64,000 nucleotides of DNA from Aquincola agrisoli (GCF_036621135.1 NZ_JAZIBG010000008.1:62001-126000), one strand, 5' to 3'; counted from the stretch's first letter, positions 14,479 through 24,091 are shown. Notes: generated by a model not told the origin, from the sequence alone. Translations and numbers: made by a program.

Positions 14479-16686
14479 TCAGGGCTGGAGGATGCGCTGG
14501 ATGCGCCGCAGGAGGTCTTCCGGCGCCGTCGGCTTGGGCAGCACCTCGAAGCCGCCGCTGACGGCCAGGCTCAGCTGCTCGGCATAGCCGGTGGTGAGCA
14601 GCACCGGCAGGTCGGGCCGCTCTTCGCGCAGGCGGAACGCCAGCCCGATGCCGTTGAGGGCGCCCGGCATCGCGATGTCGCTGAGCACGAGGTCGGGCGG
14701 GGCGGGGGCCTGGGCGAGGTAGTCGAGCGCCGCCTGCGCACTGCGCGCCCGGGCGACGCTCAGCCCCGCGTCGGTGAGCATCGCCTGCGTCGACGAGGCG
14801 ACGTCCTCGTTGTCCTCCACCAGCAGCACGCTGCCGCGCAGCGCCTGGGCCACGGGTGCCTGCAGCTCCTCGACGTGCGGCGCCGCGTCGGCGGGCGGCA
14901 CGGCCGGAAGGCGCATGCACACCCGCGTGCCGGCGCCCACGGTGCTGTCGATGTCGAGCCTGCCGCCCGCCTGCACGCAGAAGCCATGCACCTGGCTGAG
15001 CCCCAGCCCGGAGCCCGCGCCGCGCTCCCGCGTGGTGAAGAAGGGCTCGACCACACGCGGCAGGATGTCCGCCGGGATGCCGGCGCCGTCGTCCTGCACG
15101 CACAGGTTCACGGCCGGCCGGCCGGCGATCGGATGCGCCTCGTCGTTGAAGGCGCTCACGCGGAAGGTGCCGCCCTTCGGCATGGCGTGCCGGGCATTGA
15201 GCGCGAGGTTGATCAGGGCCAGTTCGAGCTCGCCGGCGTCGACGTGGATCGACGCGGTGTCGGCATCGACCTTGAACTCCGCCTGCACCGCGCGCCCCAG
15301 CGTGCTCTGGAGCAGCTCGGCCGCGTGCGGCAGCCACGCCTGCAGCCGGATGGTCTCCGGCTTCAGCGCCTGCTTGCGGGAGAACGACAGCAGCTGCCGC
15401 GTGAGCCGAACGCCCGCGCGGATGGCGCGCGCCATCGCCTGCAGCTGCGGCGCCTCGGCCAACGCGGGGTGCTTGCGCCGGTGCACGTGCAGGTTGGTCT
15501 GCACGATCGCGAGCAGGTTGTTGAAGTCGTGCGCGACGCCGCCGGTGAGCACGGCCAGCGTCTCCAGCTTCTGCGCCTCCATCACCGCCTGCTCGGCCTG
15601 GAAGCGCCGGCGGCTCTCCTCCCGCAGCGCGGCGGAGGCTTCGTGCTCCAGGCGCGTCTTGCGGATGGCGACCCAGGCTACGCCGGCCAGGCCTGCGGAG
15701 ACCGGCAGCAGCACGGCGGCGAGCAGCCACAGCAGGCGCAGCCAGTCGGCGAACATGGCGTCGCGGCTGAAGCCCGCGACCACGTACACCGGGTAGCCCG
15801 GCACGCGCCGGAAGCTCAGGAGCCGGGCCTCGCGGCCGGTGCCCACGCGGGTCACGAGCACGCCGGCGTCCTCGCCGGCCTGGATGCGCGCCAGCGTCTG
15901 CGCGCCGGGCGCCACCCGCTGCCTGCCCGCCTCGGCGGGGGGCCAGCGTGCCAGGATGCTGCCGTCGGTCTTGATGAGCGCGAAGCTCGCGAGGCGGGGG
16001 TCGTCCGCCGCGATCGATTCGTAGTAGCTGCGGAAATAGCTCGGCGCGAGCGACACCGCGACGACGCCGCGGAAGCTGCCGTCCGGCGACGGGCGGCGCA
16101 GGGTGACGTTGAACAGCTCGCGGCCGGTCTGCCGCCCCACGATGACCTCGCTGATGCCGACGTCGATCGAACGGTCCTGCATCTCCGTGAAGTAGGTGCG
16201 GTCGCCGGCGGAGGCGCCCGGGTCGATCCGCTGGTCGCTGCGCGCCACGGCGCGGCCCGCGGCATCCCAGACATTCAGGTTCACCAGCGCCGGCACCCCC
16301 GCCACGATGTCGTTCAGCCGCTGGTGCAGGGCCGCCTCGTCGGCGCGCACCTCGTCGTCGTCGCCGGCGGTGGCGGCGGCGGCGCGGCGGCCGATCTCCT
16401 CGGCGACGGCGAAGGTGCGCTGGACGTGCGACAGGGCCATCTGGCTGGCCCGGGCCGTGGTGTCTTCGGCATCGGTGCGCGCCCGCTCCAGCGCCCAGCC
16501 GGCCATGCCGACGAAGGCCGCGCCGGGCACGATGACGGCCGCGAGCAGCACGGTGCGCAGCCAGCGCACGAGCGGGGTGTCGGCCCGGCCCGGGGCGGGC
16601 CCGGGCGCGTCCGCGCCGGGGGCCGGCGGCTCCCGTGTCGCGCCGTACGGACGCTGCGCTTGTAGGGATGTCGTCTCCACTGCCAT
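14479..16686 (-). CDS. Membrane-bound hybrid sensor histidine kinase with C-terminal receiver
   Basis: This 735-aa protein has a membrane span at about residues 38-62. A periplasmic double-Cache/PDC-like sensor (residues about 65-300, including RTYFTEMQDRSIDVGISEV) follows, then a second span (LLWLLAAVLLPVSAGLAG). The HisKA H-box is GGVAHDFNNLLAIVQTN. The HATPase_c has the N-box (NLALNARHAM) and the G1/G2 segments (DDGAGIP, GSGLGLSQVHGF). The C-terminal receiver has the acidic pocket VEDNED, phospho-Asp in LVLSDIAMPG, and a Lys in LPKP. The H-box places it among the GGxAHDFNN kinases, which often sense small ligands such as carboxylates. ATG 16686 is preceded by AGGGA with 7-base spacing. No cognate second receiver protein lies adjacent. 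Confidence 0.92.
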   Translation of the reverse strand: MAVETTSLQAQRPYGATREPPAPGADAPGPAPGRADTPLVRWLRTVLLAAVIVPGAAFVGMAGWALERARTDAEDTTARASQMALSHVQRTFAVAEEIGRRAAAATAGDDDEVRADEAALHQRLNDIVAGVPALVNLNVWDAAGRAVARSDQRIDPGASAGDRTYFTEMQDRSIDVGISEVIVGRQTGRELFNVTLRRPSPDGSFRGVVAVSLAPSYFRSYYESIAADDPRLASFALIKTDGSILARWPPAEAGRQRVAPGAQTLARIQAGEDAGVLVTRVGTGREARLLSFRRVPGYPVYVVAGFSRDAMFADWLRLLWLLAAVLLPVSAGLAGVAWVAIRKTRLEHEASAALREESRRRFQAEQAVMEAQKLETLAVLTGGVAHDFNNLLAIVQTNLHVHRRKHPALAEAPQLQAMARAIRAGVRLTRQLLSFSRKQALKPETIRLQAWLPHAAELLQSTLGRAVQAEFKVDADTASIHVDAGELELALINLALNARHAMPKGGTFRVSAFNDEAHPIAGRPAVNLCVQDDGAGIPADILPRVVEPFFTTRERGAGSGLGLSQVHGFCVQAGGRLDIDSTVGAGTRVCMRLPAVPPADAAPHVEELQAPVAQALRGSVLLVEDNEDVASSTQAMLTDAGLSVARARSAQAALDYLAQAPAPPDLVLSDIAMPGALNGIGLAFRLREERPDLPVLLTTGYAEQLSLAVSGGFEVLPKPTAPEDLLRRIQRILQP

Positions 16687-16817
16687 CGCGATCCCTCGTG
16701 AGCCGAAGATGTTACAGGCGCCCCCATGCGCAGCGCAGGAACGCTGTTTGCCGACCGATGCCTGTTGCGGCACACGCCCGTGCCGCCGCCTCAAACTTTT
16801 GCAGCAGGTGACGCCCC

Positions 16818-17348
16818 ATGGACACCCCTCTCTGCCGGCACGGCATCACGCAGACGACCATCGACGACTACCCGGCCTTGCTCAGGGTATGGGAGGCCTG
16901 CATCCGGCCGCGCCATCCACGGATCTCGCAGGCCGAGTCCGCGATGTACCGCGAGCTCATCACATCGGCCTTCCTGCCGTCGAACGTGGTGCGTGCCTAC
17001 CGCAGCCCGGCAGGGCAGGTGCTCGGCTTCGTCGCCGTCGAGGGCCGGCGCATCGGCATGCTGTTCGTCGCGCCGGCCTACCAGGGCCAGGGCGTCGGGG
17101 CGCAGCTGTGCAGGCACGCCCAGGACGTGCTCGGCGCCACCGGGGCCGACGTGCACGAGGACAACGAGGCGGCCCTCGCGTTCTTCCGGCGCATGGGCCT
17201 GGAGGAGGCCGGCACCGCCGACATCGGGCGCGACGGGGGCCGCTGCGTGCTGGTGCAGTTCAGGGTGCCCAGCGCGCCATGGACCCGCCCCGGCTGGCCG
17301 GAGCTGCCGGCCAGCCGGGCTGCCGTGGTCGCGGCCCACGCGGTGTGA
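16818..17348 (+). CDS. GNAT-family N-acetyltransferase
   Basis: This 176-aa protein has the GNAT acetyl-CoA site GMLFVAPAYQGQGVGAQLCRHA at residues about 78-99 (the Q/RxxGxG/A motif is QGQGVG). It also has the downstream ADVHEDNEAALAFFRRMGLEEAGTAD segment typical of motif B. The C-terminal 30 residues are a proline-rich extension with no recognised domain. It transfers an acetyl group from acetyl-CoA to an unknown amine. It diverges from the hybrid kinase gene and converges with a DUF2934 gene. Nothing nearby names the substrate. Confidence 0.88.
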   Translation: MDTPLCRHGITQTTIDDYPALLRVWEACIRPRHPRISQAESAMYRELITSAFLPSNVVRAYRSPAGQVLGFVAVEGRRIGMLFVAPAYQGQGVGAQLCRHAQDVLGATGADVHEDNEAALAFFRRMGLEEAGTADIGRDGGRCVLVQFRVPSAPWTRPGWPELPASRAAVVAAHAV

Positions 17349-17374
17349 GCCTTCGCGCGGCGGGCGAACCGGCC

Positions 17375-17680
17375 TCAGCCGCGCGGCGGCTGGCCGTCCA
17401 CCTCGCGCTCGGCGTCCAGCCAATCCTCGACCTCGTGGCCGGACGCCATGCCGCGGGCCAGGTAGCGGCCGTAGGCGGCGACGCGGATGCGCTCTTCGCG
17501 GCCCGGCGCTTGCGCCTGCGCCTCCTCCCGGACGGGCGCGTCTTCCGGGGCCGGAGCCTGTGCTGCCGGCAGCGCCACCGGGTCGGCGTGGGCGGCTTCG
17601 GCGGCGGCGAGCGGTGCCGGCGGCTTGGCGCGGGAACGGGAAGGGCTCGCCTTGGGGGCGCCGCGGGCAGGAAGCGTCAT
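17375..17680 (-). CDS. DUF2934 domain protein
   Basis: This 101-aa protein has a low-complexity Ala/Pro-rich first 65 residues. A C-terminal DUF2934 helix-turn pattern follows (IRVAAYGRYLARGMASGHEV, then DWLDAEREV), matching the family's RGxxxGxxxxDWLxAE signature. The function of the family is unknown. An in-frame GTG four codons earlier (17692) is possible, but the ATG at 17680 is chosen. It lies between a convergent acetyltransferase gene and the diguanylate cyclase on the same strand (43-base gap). Confidence 0.7.
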   Translation of the reverse strand: MTLPARGAPKASPSRSRAKPPAPLAAAEAAHADPVALPAAQAPAPEDAPVREEAQAQAPGREERIRVAAYGRYLARGMASGHEVEDWLDAEREVDGQPPRG

Positions 17681-17723
17681 GGTCGGTCTCACGATGGGAG
17701 TGGGTGGCGGCCCGGCGGGGCAA

Positions 17724-18905
17724 TCAGCGTGCCGCTGCCGCGGCGTCCCGCTCGCGGGCCAGGCTCATGCGGTTCCTGCCTGCACGCTTCGATGCATAGA
17801 GCGCCTCGTCGGCCCGGCGGTAGAGCGCCGAGGCATCGCCATCGGCGCCGGGTGCGAGGCTCGACACGCCTCCCGACACCGTGACCCGGATCGGCACCCC
17901 CGCGCCCACCGGGATGTCCAGCGACGCCATGGTTTGCCGCAGTTCTTCCGCCACGTGCAGGGCCCCCGCCGCGTCGGTGCCAGGGAGCATCAGCGCGAAC
18001 TCCTCGCCGCCCATGCGGCCGAGGACGTCCGCAGCCCGCATGCGCGTGCGCACGGCCTGGGCGAACCGGGCGAGCACCTGGTCGCCTGCATGGTGGCCGT
18101 GGGTGTCGTTGACCAGCTTGAAATGGTCCAGGTCCATCAGCAGCAGCGACAGCGGCTTGCGCTCGCGGCGGGCCTGCCCGTAGCCCTTGTCCAGCATCGC
18201 AGTGAAGGAGCCTCGCCGCACGCAGCCGGTGAGGCTGTCGTAGGTCGCCTGCTCGCGCAGCTGCTTGGCCACCCGTTCCAGGTTGGCGACGATGAAGCCG
18301 ATGCCGGCGCCGAGCGGGAACATCGCCCCGGCCAGGTAGGTGAGGCCGTTGCCGAGGCTGGGCTGCCAGAACGCCGCATATTCGGCCGGCGCCAGCAGCA
18401 CATGGACGATCCGCGCGACGTGGCCGACCACGCCGATGCCGATCGCCAGCGCGACCGTGCGCAACGCGGGCTCCGCGTGCCAGCCCCGGGTGAGCACCAG
18501 CCACAGCATCGGCATGCCTTGCAGCACGAGCACGCCCGACGCGAGCGCGGTGCGTTCGGCCGTGGGCCGCTGGTGCACCACGGCGATCAGGATGGCGCCC
18601 GCCGCCACGAGCAGCAGCTGCCAGCGTGGCGGGCCCTGCCCGGTGATGAACCGGTAGAGCGCCTGGCTGTTGATGTGCACCCCGACGAACAGCAGCGAGT
18701 TGCCGGCGATGATCGCGATCCACTCAGGCACGGCCACCCGCGCCGCGCTGACCACCATGGCCAGCAGCATCACCCACGCACCCCAGGTCAGCAGGCCGAT
18801 CTCGGGGCAGTCCTGCAGCGAGCCCCTGGACAGTGCGAGGGTGATGCCGAAGATCGAGAACGCCGCGAACATCGCGACAAACAGCGTTCCGACATCGAGC
18901 AGCAC
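17724..18905 (-). CDS. Membrane diguanylate cyclase (GGDEF) with inhibitory site
   Basis: This 393-aa protein is anchored by about seven hydrophobic segments in residues 5-215. A single GGDEF domain follows, from about 225 to 385. Its active loop reads GGEEF. The product-inhibition I-site RxxD is present as RAAD exactly five residues upstream. The domain should therefore synthesise cyclic di-GMP from two GTP and be feedback controlled. DSLTGCVRRGSF and DLDHFKLVNDTHGHHAGD are the usual metal and substrate segments. The membrane part matches no named MASE type that I can identify. The signal is unknown. Confidence 0.9.
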   Translation of the reverse strand: MLLDVGTLFVAMFAAFSIFGITLALSRGSLQDCPEIGLLTWGAWVMLLAMVVSAARVAVPEWIAIIAGNSLLFVGVHINSQALYRFITGQGPPRWQLLLVAAGAILIAVVHQRPTAERTALASGVLVLQGMPMLWLVLTRGWHAEPALRTVALAIGIGVVGHVARIVHVLLAPAEYAAFWQPSLGNGLTYLAGAMFPLGAGIGFIVANLERVAKQLREQATYDSLTGCVRRGSFTAMLDKGYGQARRERKPLSLLLMDLDHFKLVNDTHGHHAGDQVLARFAQAVRTRMRAADVLGRMGGEEFALMLPGTDAAGALHVAEELRQTMASLDIPVGAGVPIRVTVSGGVSSLAPGADGDASALYRRADEALYASKRAGRNRMSLARERDAAAAAR

Positions 18906-19003
18906 CGAGCGACTTCCTTCAGGTTCATGGGCGACCGAGGTCTTCGGCTTCGCCAGCTACATCGGCGCGCACCGGCCCGATCTTGAGCGGTCCCGGCACG
19001 GCG

Positions 19004-20782
19004 CTAGCGGCCCGGGGCCGGGGCGCCGGGGTTGCACGGGCTGCGGGCGATGGCCTCGGCGGGCACCAGTTCGACCTCGGCATTGTCGAACGAGCCGGTG
19101 ATGCGCAGCGACCGCTCGAGCGCGAGCAGCGCGGCCTCCTTGGGCTGCGGCGTCAGCAGCAGCGTGAACCGCAGGCGGCGCAGGTCCACCGTGCCGCGGC
19201 CGTCGACGCGCGTTTGCGCCGTGTCGATCACCAGCGGACGGATCTCGCCGGTGCCGCCGCGCAGGCGGAGGTCGGCACGGGCGCAGCGCACCGGGACCTT
19301 GCCGGGATCGGTCAGGGCGGCGCGCAGCAGCTTGTCGCCGTTGAGCGCCAGGCGGGCGTCGAGGTAGGGGGCCAGCAGGCCGCTCGTCATCTGCACCTGG
19401 GCCTGCCCCTGCAGCGCGGCCAGCACCTCGCGCCAGGAGCTGCCCCGGCCCGCCGCCTGCAGCTGGCCCGAGACGGGGCCGGAGACCTGCGACTTGGCCG
19501 GCAGCGCCGGCAGCAGCTGCTCGATCCGCAGGCCGCGCCACGACAGGTCGGCGGCCGCGGCGGGCGGCTGCTGGCGCGTGTCGATGCTCAGCACGCCCTG
19601 CACCGTGCCGCCCGCCAGCCGGGCCGATGCCGGCGAGATCTCCAGCGCGCCGTCCGTCAGCCGGGCGGCGGTGCGCACGCCGGACAGCGGCGGCAGCACG
19701 GGCAGGTGCAGCGTGCCGATGTCCCAAGACGCCTGCACGTCGACGGCGCGCAGCCCCTGGCCGCCGGACGCGGCCGAGCCGCTGCGCCAGAGGTCGGCGA
19801 GGTGCAGCGCCTCGCTCGCCAGCTTCGCGTCCACCCGGCCGCGGCCGGCGGCTTCGGTGTAGGCCAGCTCACCCGTCGCATCCGAGCGGCCCGCGGTGGC
19901 GCGCAGGCCGCCGAGACGCCAGTGCGCATCGGTCTTCTGGAGACGGGCTGCGGCGGTGAACGCCGCCGTGCGTGGCCAGGCCTGCGGCAGCAGCGGGCGC
20001 AGGTCGGCCAGCGAGGGGCCGGCGAGCCGGAGGTCCGCGTCGACGCGGCCCAGCGCGAACAGGTCGCCCACGAGCCCGTCGATCTCCAGCCGCAGCGCGC
20101 CCGACGCGGCCGTTCCCCGTACCGAGAAGGCTTCGCCGGTGTCGAAGAAGGTCAGCACCCTCGAGGCCTGCGCGTCGGCGGAGAAGGCGGCTTCTCGGAA
20201 GCGGCCCTGGAATCGCAGCCGGCTCGTGAGCGGCGCGTCCTGCGCGCGCGGCACGGGTGCCGGCAGGTCGTCGGCCGACACACGCAGGTCCAGCGCCAAT
20301 CCCTCGTGGATGAAGTGCAGCGTGCTGCGATGGGCCTCCAGCCGCAGGATGCGGGCCCGGGGCGGGCCCCGGTCGTCCGGTTCGAGCAGCCGCCAGTTGC
20401 GCAGTCCGTCCGCCTGGCGCTCCAGGTGGAGGTCGGCACCGGACAGCACCAGCTTCGTCACCACCGTCAGGTCGGCGAAGAGGCTGCGCCAGGCGATGGT
20501 GGCCGTCACCCGTTGCGCGACCAGCAGCGGGCGGCCGGCGGTGCCGCGGACCCACGGGGCGTTGGCCACCGACACCTGCGTGAGCTGCACCGTGGGGTCG
20601 AGCCCGTCGAAGCGGATGTCCAGGTGGCCGATCTCGATGCTACGGCCGGCGCGTTCCGCCACATGGCGCGCCACCGGGCCGCGCAGCCAGTTCCAGTCCC
20701 AGGCCAGCGCCAGCAAGGCGAGCAGCCCACACGCCGCGACGATCGTCAGGAGGACGGTACGTCGGCGGCGGGGTCGGATCAT
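19004..20782 (-). CDS. AsmA-family (AsmA-like) envelope protein
   Basis: This 592-aa protein has an N-terminal membrane anchor (TVLLTIVAACGLLALLALAW, residues 7-26). The AsmA N-domain begins at VARHVAERAGRSIEIGHLDI, and the repeating beta-rich segments of the family run to a C-terminal AsmA_2-like region (RVDGRGTVDLRRLRFTLLL). AsmA-like proteins are thought to bridge the periplasm and help phospholipid transport or outer-membrane assembly. The ATG at 20782, directly followed by MIRPRRRR and the membrane span, is preferred over an upstream start that adds 29 proline-rich residues. It is monocistronic or loosely linked with the tannase gene 111 bases upstream. Confidence 0.88.
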   Translation of the reverse strand: MIRPRRRRTVLLTIVAACGLLALLALAWDWNWLRGPVARHVAERAGRSIEIGHLDIRFDGLDPTVQLTQVSVANAPWVRGTAGRPLLVAQRVTATIAWRSLFADLTVVTKLVLSGADLHLERQADGLRNWRLLEPDDRGPPRARILRLEAHRSTLHFIHEGLALDLRVSADDLPAPVPRAQDAPLTSRLRFQGRFREAAFSADAQASRVLTFFDTGEAFSVRGTAASGALRLEIDGLVGDLFALGRVDADLRLAGPSLADLRPLLPQAWPRTAAFTAAARLQKTDAHWRLGGLRATAGRSDATGELAYTEAAGRGRVDAKLASEALHLADLWRSGSAASGGQGLRAVDVQASWDIGTLHLPVLPPLSGVRTAARLTDGALEISPASARLAGGTVQGVLSIDTRQQPPAAAADLSWRGLRIEQLLPALPAKSQVSGPVSGQLQAAGRGSSWREVLAALQGQAQVQMTSGLLAPYLDARLALNGDKLLRAALTDPGKVPVRCARADLRLRGGTGEIRPLVIDTAQTRVDGRGTVDLRRLRFTLLLTPQPKEAALLALERSLRITGSFDNAEVELVPAEAIARSPCNPGAPAPGR

Positions 20783-20893
20783 CGGGGCGCGGTCGGCTCC
20801 AGGATGGGCGTCCGGCGGCTGCCGGACGGGCCCGCGTGGAGAGCTTGGATCATGCCGGCTGCTCGGCAACCGCCGTGCCCGGCCGCCGCGGGC

Positions 20894-22528
20894 TCAGGGC
20901 GCGGTGCAGGTGAAGCTCGCCGCGTCCTCCACGTTGCCGGTGCCGTTGTACTTCGCGTACTGGGGATAGGGACACAGCGGCCGGGTGCGGTTCGGGAACA
21001 GCGGGTGCGTGCTGCTCGCGGCGGCCAGCAGGCGGTCGGGCGCCTGGCCTTTTTCCACCCAGTCCACCATCGCGGTGAGGGCATCGAACTGGTCGGTCGC
21101 GCGGCCGCCGCTGCAATGGTTCTCGCCGGGGATGGCGTAGAGCCGCGAGAAGGCCCGGGCCGCGCCGATGCCGCCGTGGTTGGCGGCCAGCCGCTGGTAG
21201 TAGTCGACCGTGTCGTGCGCGCTGAAGATGGGGTCGGCCATGCCGTGCAGGAACATCAGCTTGCCGCCGCGGGCCTGGTAGGCGGTGAGCTTGTCGTCGG
21301 CGTAGGTGTCGTAGACGGACGAGGTGGCCGCCATGCGCAGCGGGTCGGTGTCGAAGTCGAAGTCCAGCGCGGCGAAGTCCGGGTCGGGCGGGGTGAAGAA
21401 CTCCCAGCGCAGCGCGTCCGCCATCAGCGTGTTGTAGGCGGAGTTGGGCGTCGCGCTCGTCGAGCTGCCCAGCGTCCAGGCACGCCAGCCGGGCTGGTCG
21501 ATGGCCGGGTCCATCACCTGGCCGGCGTAGAGGCGGGTGCCCGCCGTGTTGCGCGGGCCGTCGAAGAGCGCCTTCATCGCGCCGACCTGGTCGGCGCTCA
21601 GGCAGGTGGCGGTCTTCGCGCCGGTGCACTGCAGCTCGGCCAGGTCGACGTTGCAGGCCTGGAAGTGGTTGACCATGCCGTCGGCCACGCCGTCGAGCGC
21701 GTCGCAGCGTTCGAGGATCTTGCCGGCGGCGAGCTTCAGGTCCGCATCGGTGAGCGCCTTGCTGAGGATGGGGCTGCCGTTTTCCACCGGCGCGATCTGC
21801 GTGAGCTTCAGGTTGTTGAACATCGCCGCGATGGTGGCGCCGCTGGACACGCGCATGGCCGGGGCATGGGCGATCACGCCGTCGAAGTACGCCGGGAACC
21901 GCTGCGTGAACATCATGCCCTGCCGCCCGCCGCCCGAGCAGCCGCTGAAGTACGAATGGTCGGGGCCGCGGCCGTAGCGGGCGGCGATCAGCGACTTGGC
22001 GTTGACCGCGGTCTTGTCGAAGGCGTTGTAGGCGTGGTCGATGCGGGCGATGGGATCGGAGCCGAAGTCGGCGCCCCGGCCGCCGGTGTGGCCGCCGTCG
22101 GTGCTGACGATCGCGTAGCCCTCGCCCAGGGCGGGCTTCATGCCGCCGATGGGGCCCACGTTGGGCCCGATGGTGGTGCCCAGCGAGCCGTCGTTACCGC
22201 CGCCGCCCATGAAGAGGAAGCGCCCGTTCCACTGGTCGGGCAGCCGCAGGCGGAAGCCGATCGCGTAGGCCTTGCCGTCCACGCCGGTGCGCTCGTTGGT
22301 CTTGCCTTCCACCAGGCAGTGGGCGGGCAGGGCGTAGTTCTGGATGGTGACGGCGCCGTCGGCCTGGTAGACGGCGGTGAGCGAGGTCGCGGGCACGGCG
22401 GTGCGGGCCAGGGCCTCGCATTGCTGCTGCGCGGTCGCGGCATCGTCGCCGTCGGAGCCGCCGCAGGCGGCGAGCATCGCGGCGGCGCAGGCCGTGGCCA
22501 GCGCGTGGCGGGAAGGGGTGGGCATCAT
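20894..22528 (-). CDS. Tannase/feruloyl-esterase family lipoprotein (canonical)
   Basis: This 544-aa protein carries a lipoprotein signal (MLAACGGS, lipobox LAAC near residue 22). The alpha/beta-hydrolase body has the complete CS-D-HC motif of the tannase family: nucleophile in SGCSGGGRQGM, Asp in HGMADPIF, and His followed by Cys in PGENHCSGG. The cysteines beside Ser and His form a disulfide in characterised members. It should cleave esters of phenolic acids in the periplasm or at the outer membrane. Two tandem ATGs (22528, 22525) both fit the AGGAG site. A second, divergent family member lies at 59390. Confidence 0.92.
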   Translation of the reverse strand: MMPTPSRHALATACAAAMLAACGGSDGDDAATAQQQCEALARTAVPATSLTAVYQADGAVTIQNYALPAHCLVEGKTNERTGVDGKAYAIGFRLRLPDQWNGRFLFMGGGGNDGSLGTTIGPNVGPIGGMKPALGEGYAIVSTDGGHTGGRGADFGSDPIARIDHAYNAFDKTAVNAKSLIAARYGRGPDHSYFSGCSGGGRQGMMFTQRFPAYFDGVIAHAPAMRVSSGATIAAMFNNLKLTQIAPVENGSPILSKALTDADLKLAAGKILERCDALDGVADGMVNHFQACNVDLAELQCTGAKTATCLSADQVGAMKALFDGPRNTAGTRLYAGQVMDPAIDQPGWRAWTLGSSTSATPNSAYNTLMADALRWEFFTPPDPDFAALDFDFDTDPLRMAATSSVYDTYADDKLTAYQARGGKLMFLHGMADPIFSAHDTVDYYQRLAANHGGIGAARAFSRLYAIPGENHCSGGRATDQFDALTAMVDWVEKGQAPDRLLAAASSTHPLFPNRTRPLCPYPQYAKYNGTGNVEDAASFTCTAP

Positions 22529-22691
22529 GTCGTCTCCTGGTTGTCGGGCCGGTCCGCCGGCCTGCTGGGCCGCAGTGTGGGCAAGGGCGGCCAGGTGCGC
22601 TGTCGGCCGAAAGGCGGACACGCCCGCGTCGGGAGCGAGGGAAAACGTGCTGCGCGCCGCTGCCGGCGGCTCCGTAAGATGCCCGCGGCGT

Positions 22692-23165
22692 TCAGGCGAC
22701 GCGGTACACGTCCAGCACCACCTGCCGCGCGTGCCGGGCCGCCGACGCGAGCGCGATCACCTTGTTCAAGTGAAGCCAATGGGGCGCTCCCGTCGCGAAG
22801 CGGATCACGGTCCTGAAGAAGTAGGCGTCGCGCTCGACGGGCTCGCCGGCGGCGAGCCGGCGCATCACCTCGGGCGGCCCGTGCCGCAGGCCCTTGCTCT
22901 GAACCTCGACCAGCGCGCCGTCGTCCAGCCGCAGCACGTAGTGCGCCTGGATGTCGAGCGCGCCGTCGGGGCGGGCCACCTGCCAGTCGACGCCGCCCGG
23001 CACCACGGTGCCGTGCAGCTCGGGGCCGGTGACGGTGCCGCCGGTCAGGGGCACGTAGCGCCGTTCGCCGCCGGGCGCTTCGCCCAGCGAGACCAGCTCG
23101 CCGACGTCGCAGACGATGCGGCACATCGCGAGAAGCGGGGGCGGTTCGGGAAACAATGGATCCAT
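22692..23165 (-). CDS. DUF3237 family protein
   Basis: This 157-aa soluble protein matches the DUF3237 layout: an ELVSLGEAPGGERRYVPLTG strand near the start, GTVVPGGVDWQVARPDGALD, then DIQAHYVLRLDDGALVEVQS, and YFFRTVIRFATGAPHWLHLNKVI. The family forms a small beta barrel of unknown function and is often encoded near aromatic or ester catabolism genes. It lies 163 bases upstream of the tannase gene on the same strand and 101 bases from a divergent LuxR gene. A tannase/DUF3237 unit controlled by that regulator is a reasonable guess. Confidence 0.85.
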   Translation of the reverse strand: MDPLFPEPPPLLAMCRIVCDVGELVSLGEAPGGERRYVPLTGGTVTGPELHGTVVPGGVDWQVARPDGALDIQAHYVLRLDDGALVEVQSKGLRHGPPEVMRRLAAGEPVERDAYFFRTVIRFATGAPHWLHLNKVIALASAARHARQVVLDVYRVA

Positions 23166-23266
23166 GGCGTCGTCGGTCCGGTCTGGGTGTTGCTTCGCAC
23201 CTTAGACCACCCGCGGCGCCGCCCGGTCAGCCGAAAGGATGACCGGCCTGCATCGAGGAGACCGCC

Positions 23267-24091
23267 ATGCAGTCGTGGCTGATGGAGAACGCGGCGCAGC
23301 CGCAGGCCGAGCGCACCGTGGCCGGCGTGATCTCGGCGATCGGACGTGAGCGTTTCGGGGAGCGCACGCTGGGCCTCCTGGCCGAGGCCCTGCGCGTGGG
23401 CTCGTGGGCCGTGTACCAGGTGTGGCCCGACCGGCCCCCGGTGCTGCACCTGTCGGCGGCGCGGGCGGCGGTGGACTGCACCGTGCACTGCTTCGCCACC
23501 TACCGCGACGCCGGCCTGTACCTGGGCGACCGCAGCTTCGAGCCCGCCCGCAGCTCGGGCCCCGGCAGCGCGGTGATGCTGCGCATGCATGCCGACGACG
23601 CGCCGGCCGCCCACCGCCACGCCATCTACCGGCGCCACGGCATGCTGGAGCGGCTGTCGGTCGCGCGCGCGGAGCAGGACGACTCGGTGCTGGCCGTCAA
23701 CGTCTACCGGCACGACGACGAGGGCTGCTTCGGCGAGGCCGACGTGGGCACCTTCGGCACGCTGGCGCTGCCGCTGATCGCCGCCGTCGCGCGCCACCTG
23801 CAGTGGCACGGCGATGAAGCCGCGCCTGCGGTGCCCGACCGCCGGGCGCAGCTGCGCCGGCACTGCCCCGCGCTCACCGAGCGCGAGCTCGATGTGCTGG
23901 AGCGCATGCTGCGCGGCATGACCTATGACGGCATCGCCGCCGACATGGAACTGGGCGTGGGCACGGTCAAGACCTACCGCGCCCGGGCCTTCGAGCGGCT
24001 CGACATCCATTTCAAGAACGAGCTGTTCGCGCTGTTCATGCCCGCGGGGCGGGCTCCGCCTTCCTCGGCAGCGCATCGAGCGGGATCTTGA
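23267..24091 (+). CDS. LuxR-type helix-turn-helix regulator
   Basis: This 274-aa protein has a C-terminal LuxR/GerE HTH at about residues 200-260 (LTERELDVLERMLRGMTYDG and VGTVKTYRARAFERL). The N-terminal 190 residues have no phospho-Asp receiver and no clear autoinducer-binding domain; a GAF-like sensor is possible. The ATG follows GAGGAG (23251-23256) at usable spacing. Its 3' end overlaps the convergent MBL gene by 56 bases. It diverges from the DUF3237/tannase genes, its most likely targets by position. Confidence 0.88.
   Translation: MQSWLMENAAQPQAERTVAGVISAIGRERFGERTLGLLAEALRVGSWAVYQVWPDRPPVLHLSAARAAVDCTVHCFATYRDAGLYLGDRSFEPARSSGPGSAVMLRMHADDAPAAHRHAIYRRHGMLERLSVARAEQDDSVLAVNVYRHDDEGCFGEADVGTFGTLALPLIAAVARHLQWHGDEAAPAVPDRRAQLRRHCPALTERELDVLERMLRGMTYDGIAADMELGVGTVKTYRARAFERLDIHFKNELFALFMPAGRAPPSSAAHRAGS

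Noticed and set aside
18983..22816. 1277-codon open frame on the plus strand across asmA-like and tannase genes
   Set aside because: Same explanation: opposite strand to AsmA and the tannase, both with clear motifs. The frame is open only because stop codons are rare at this GC content.
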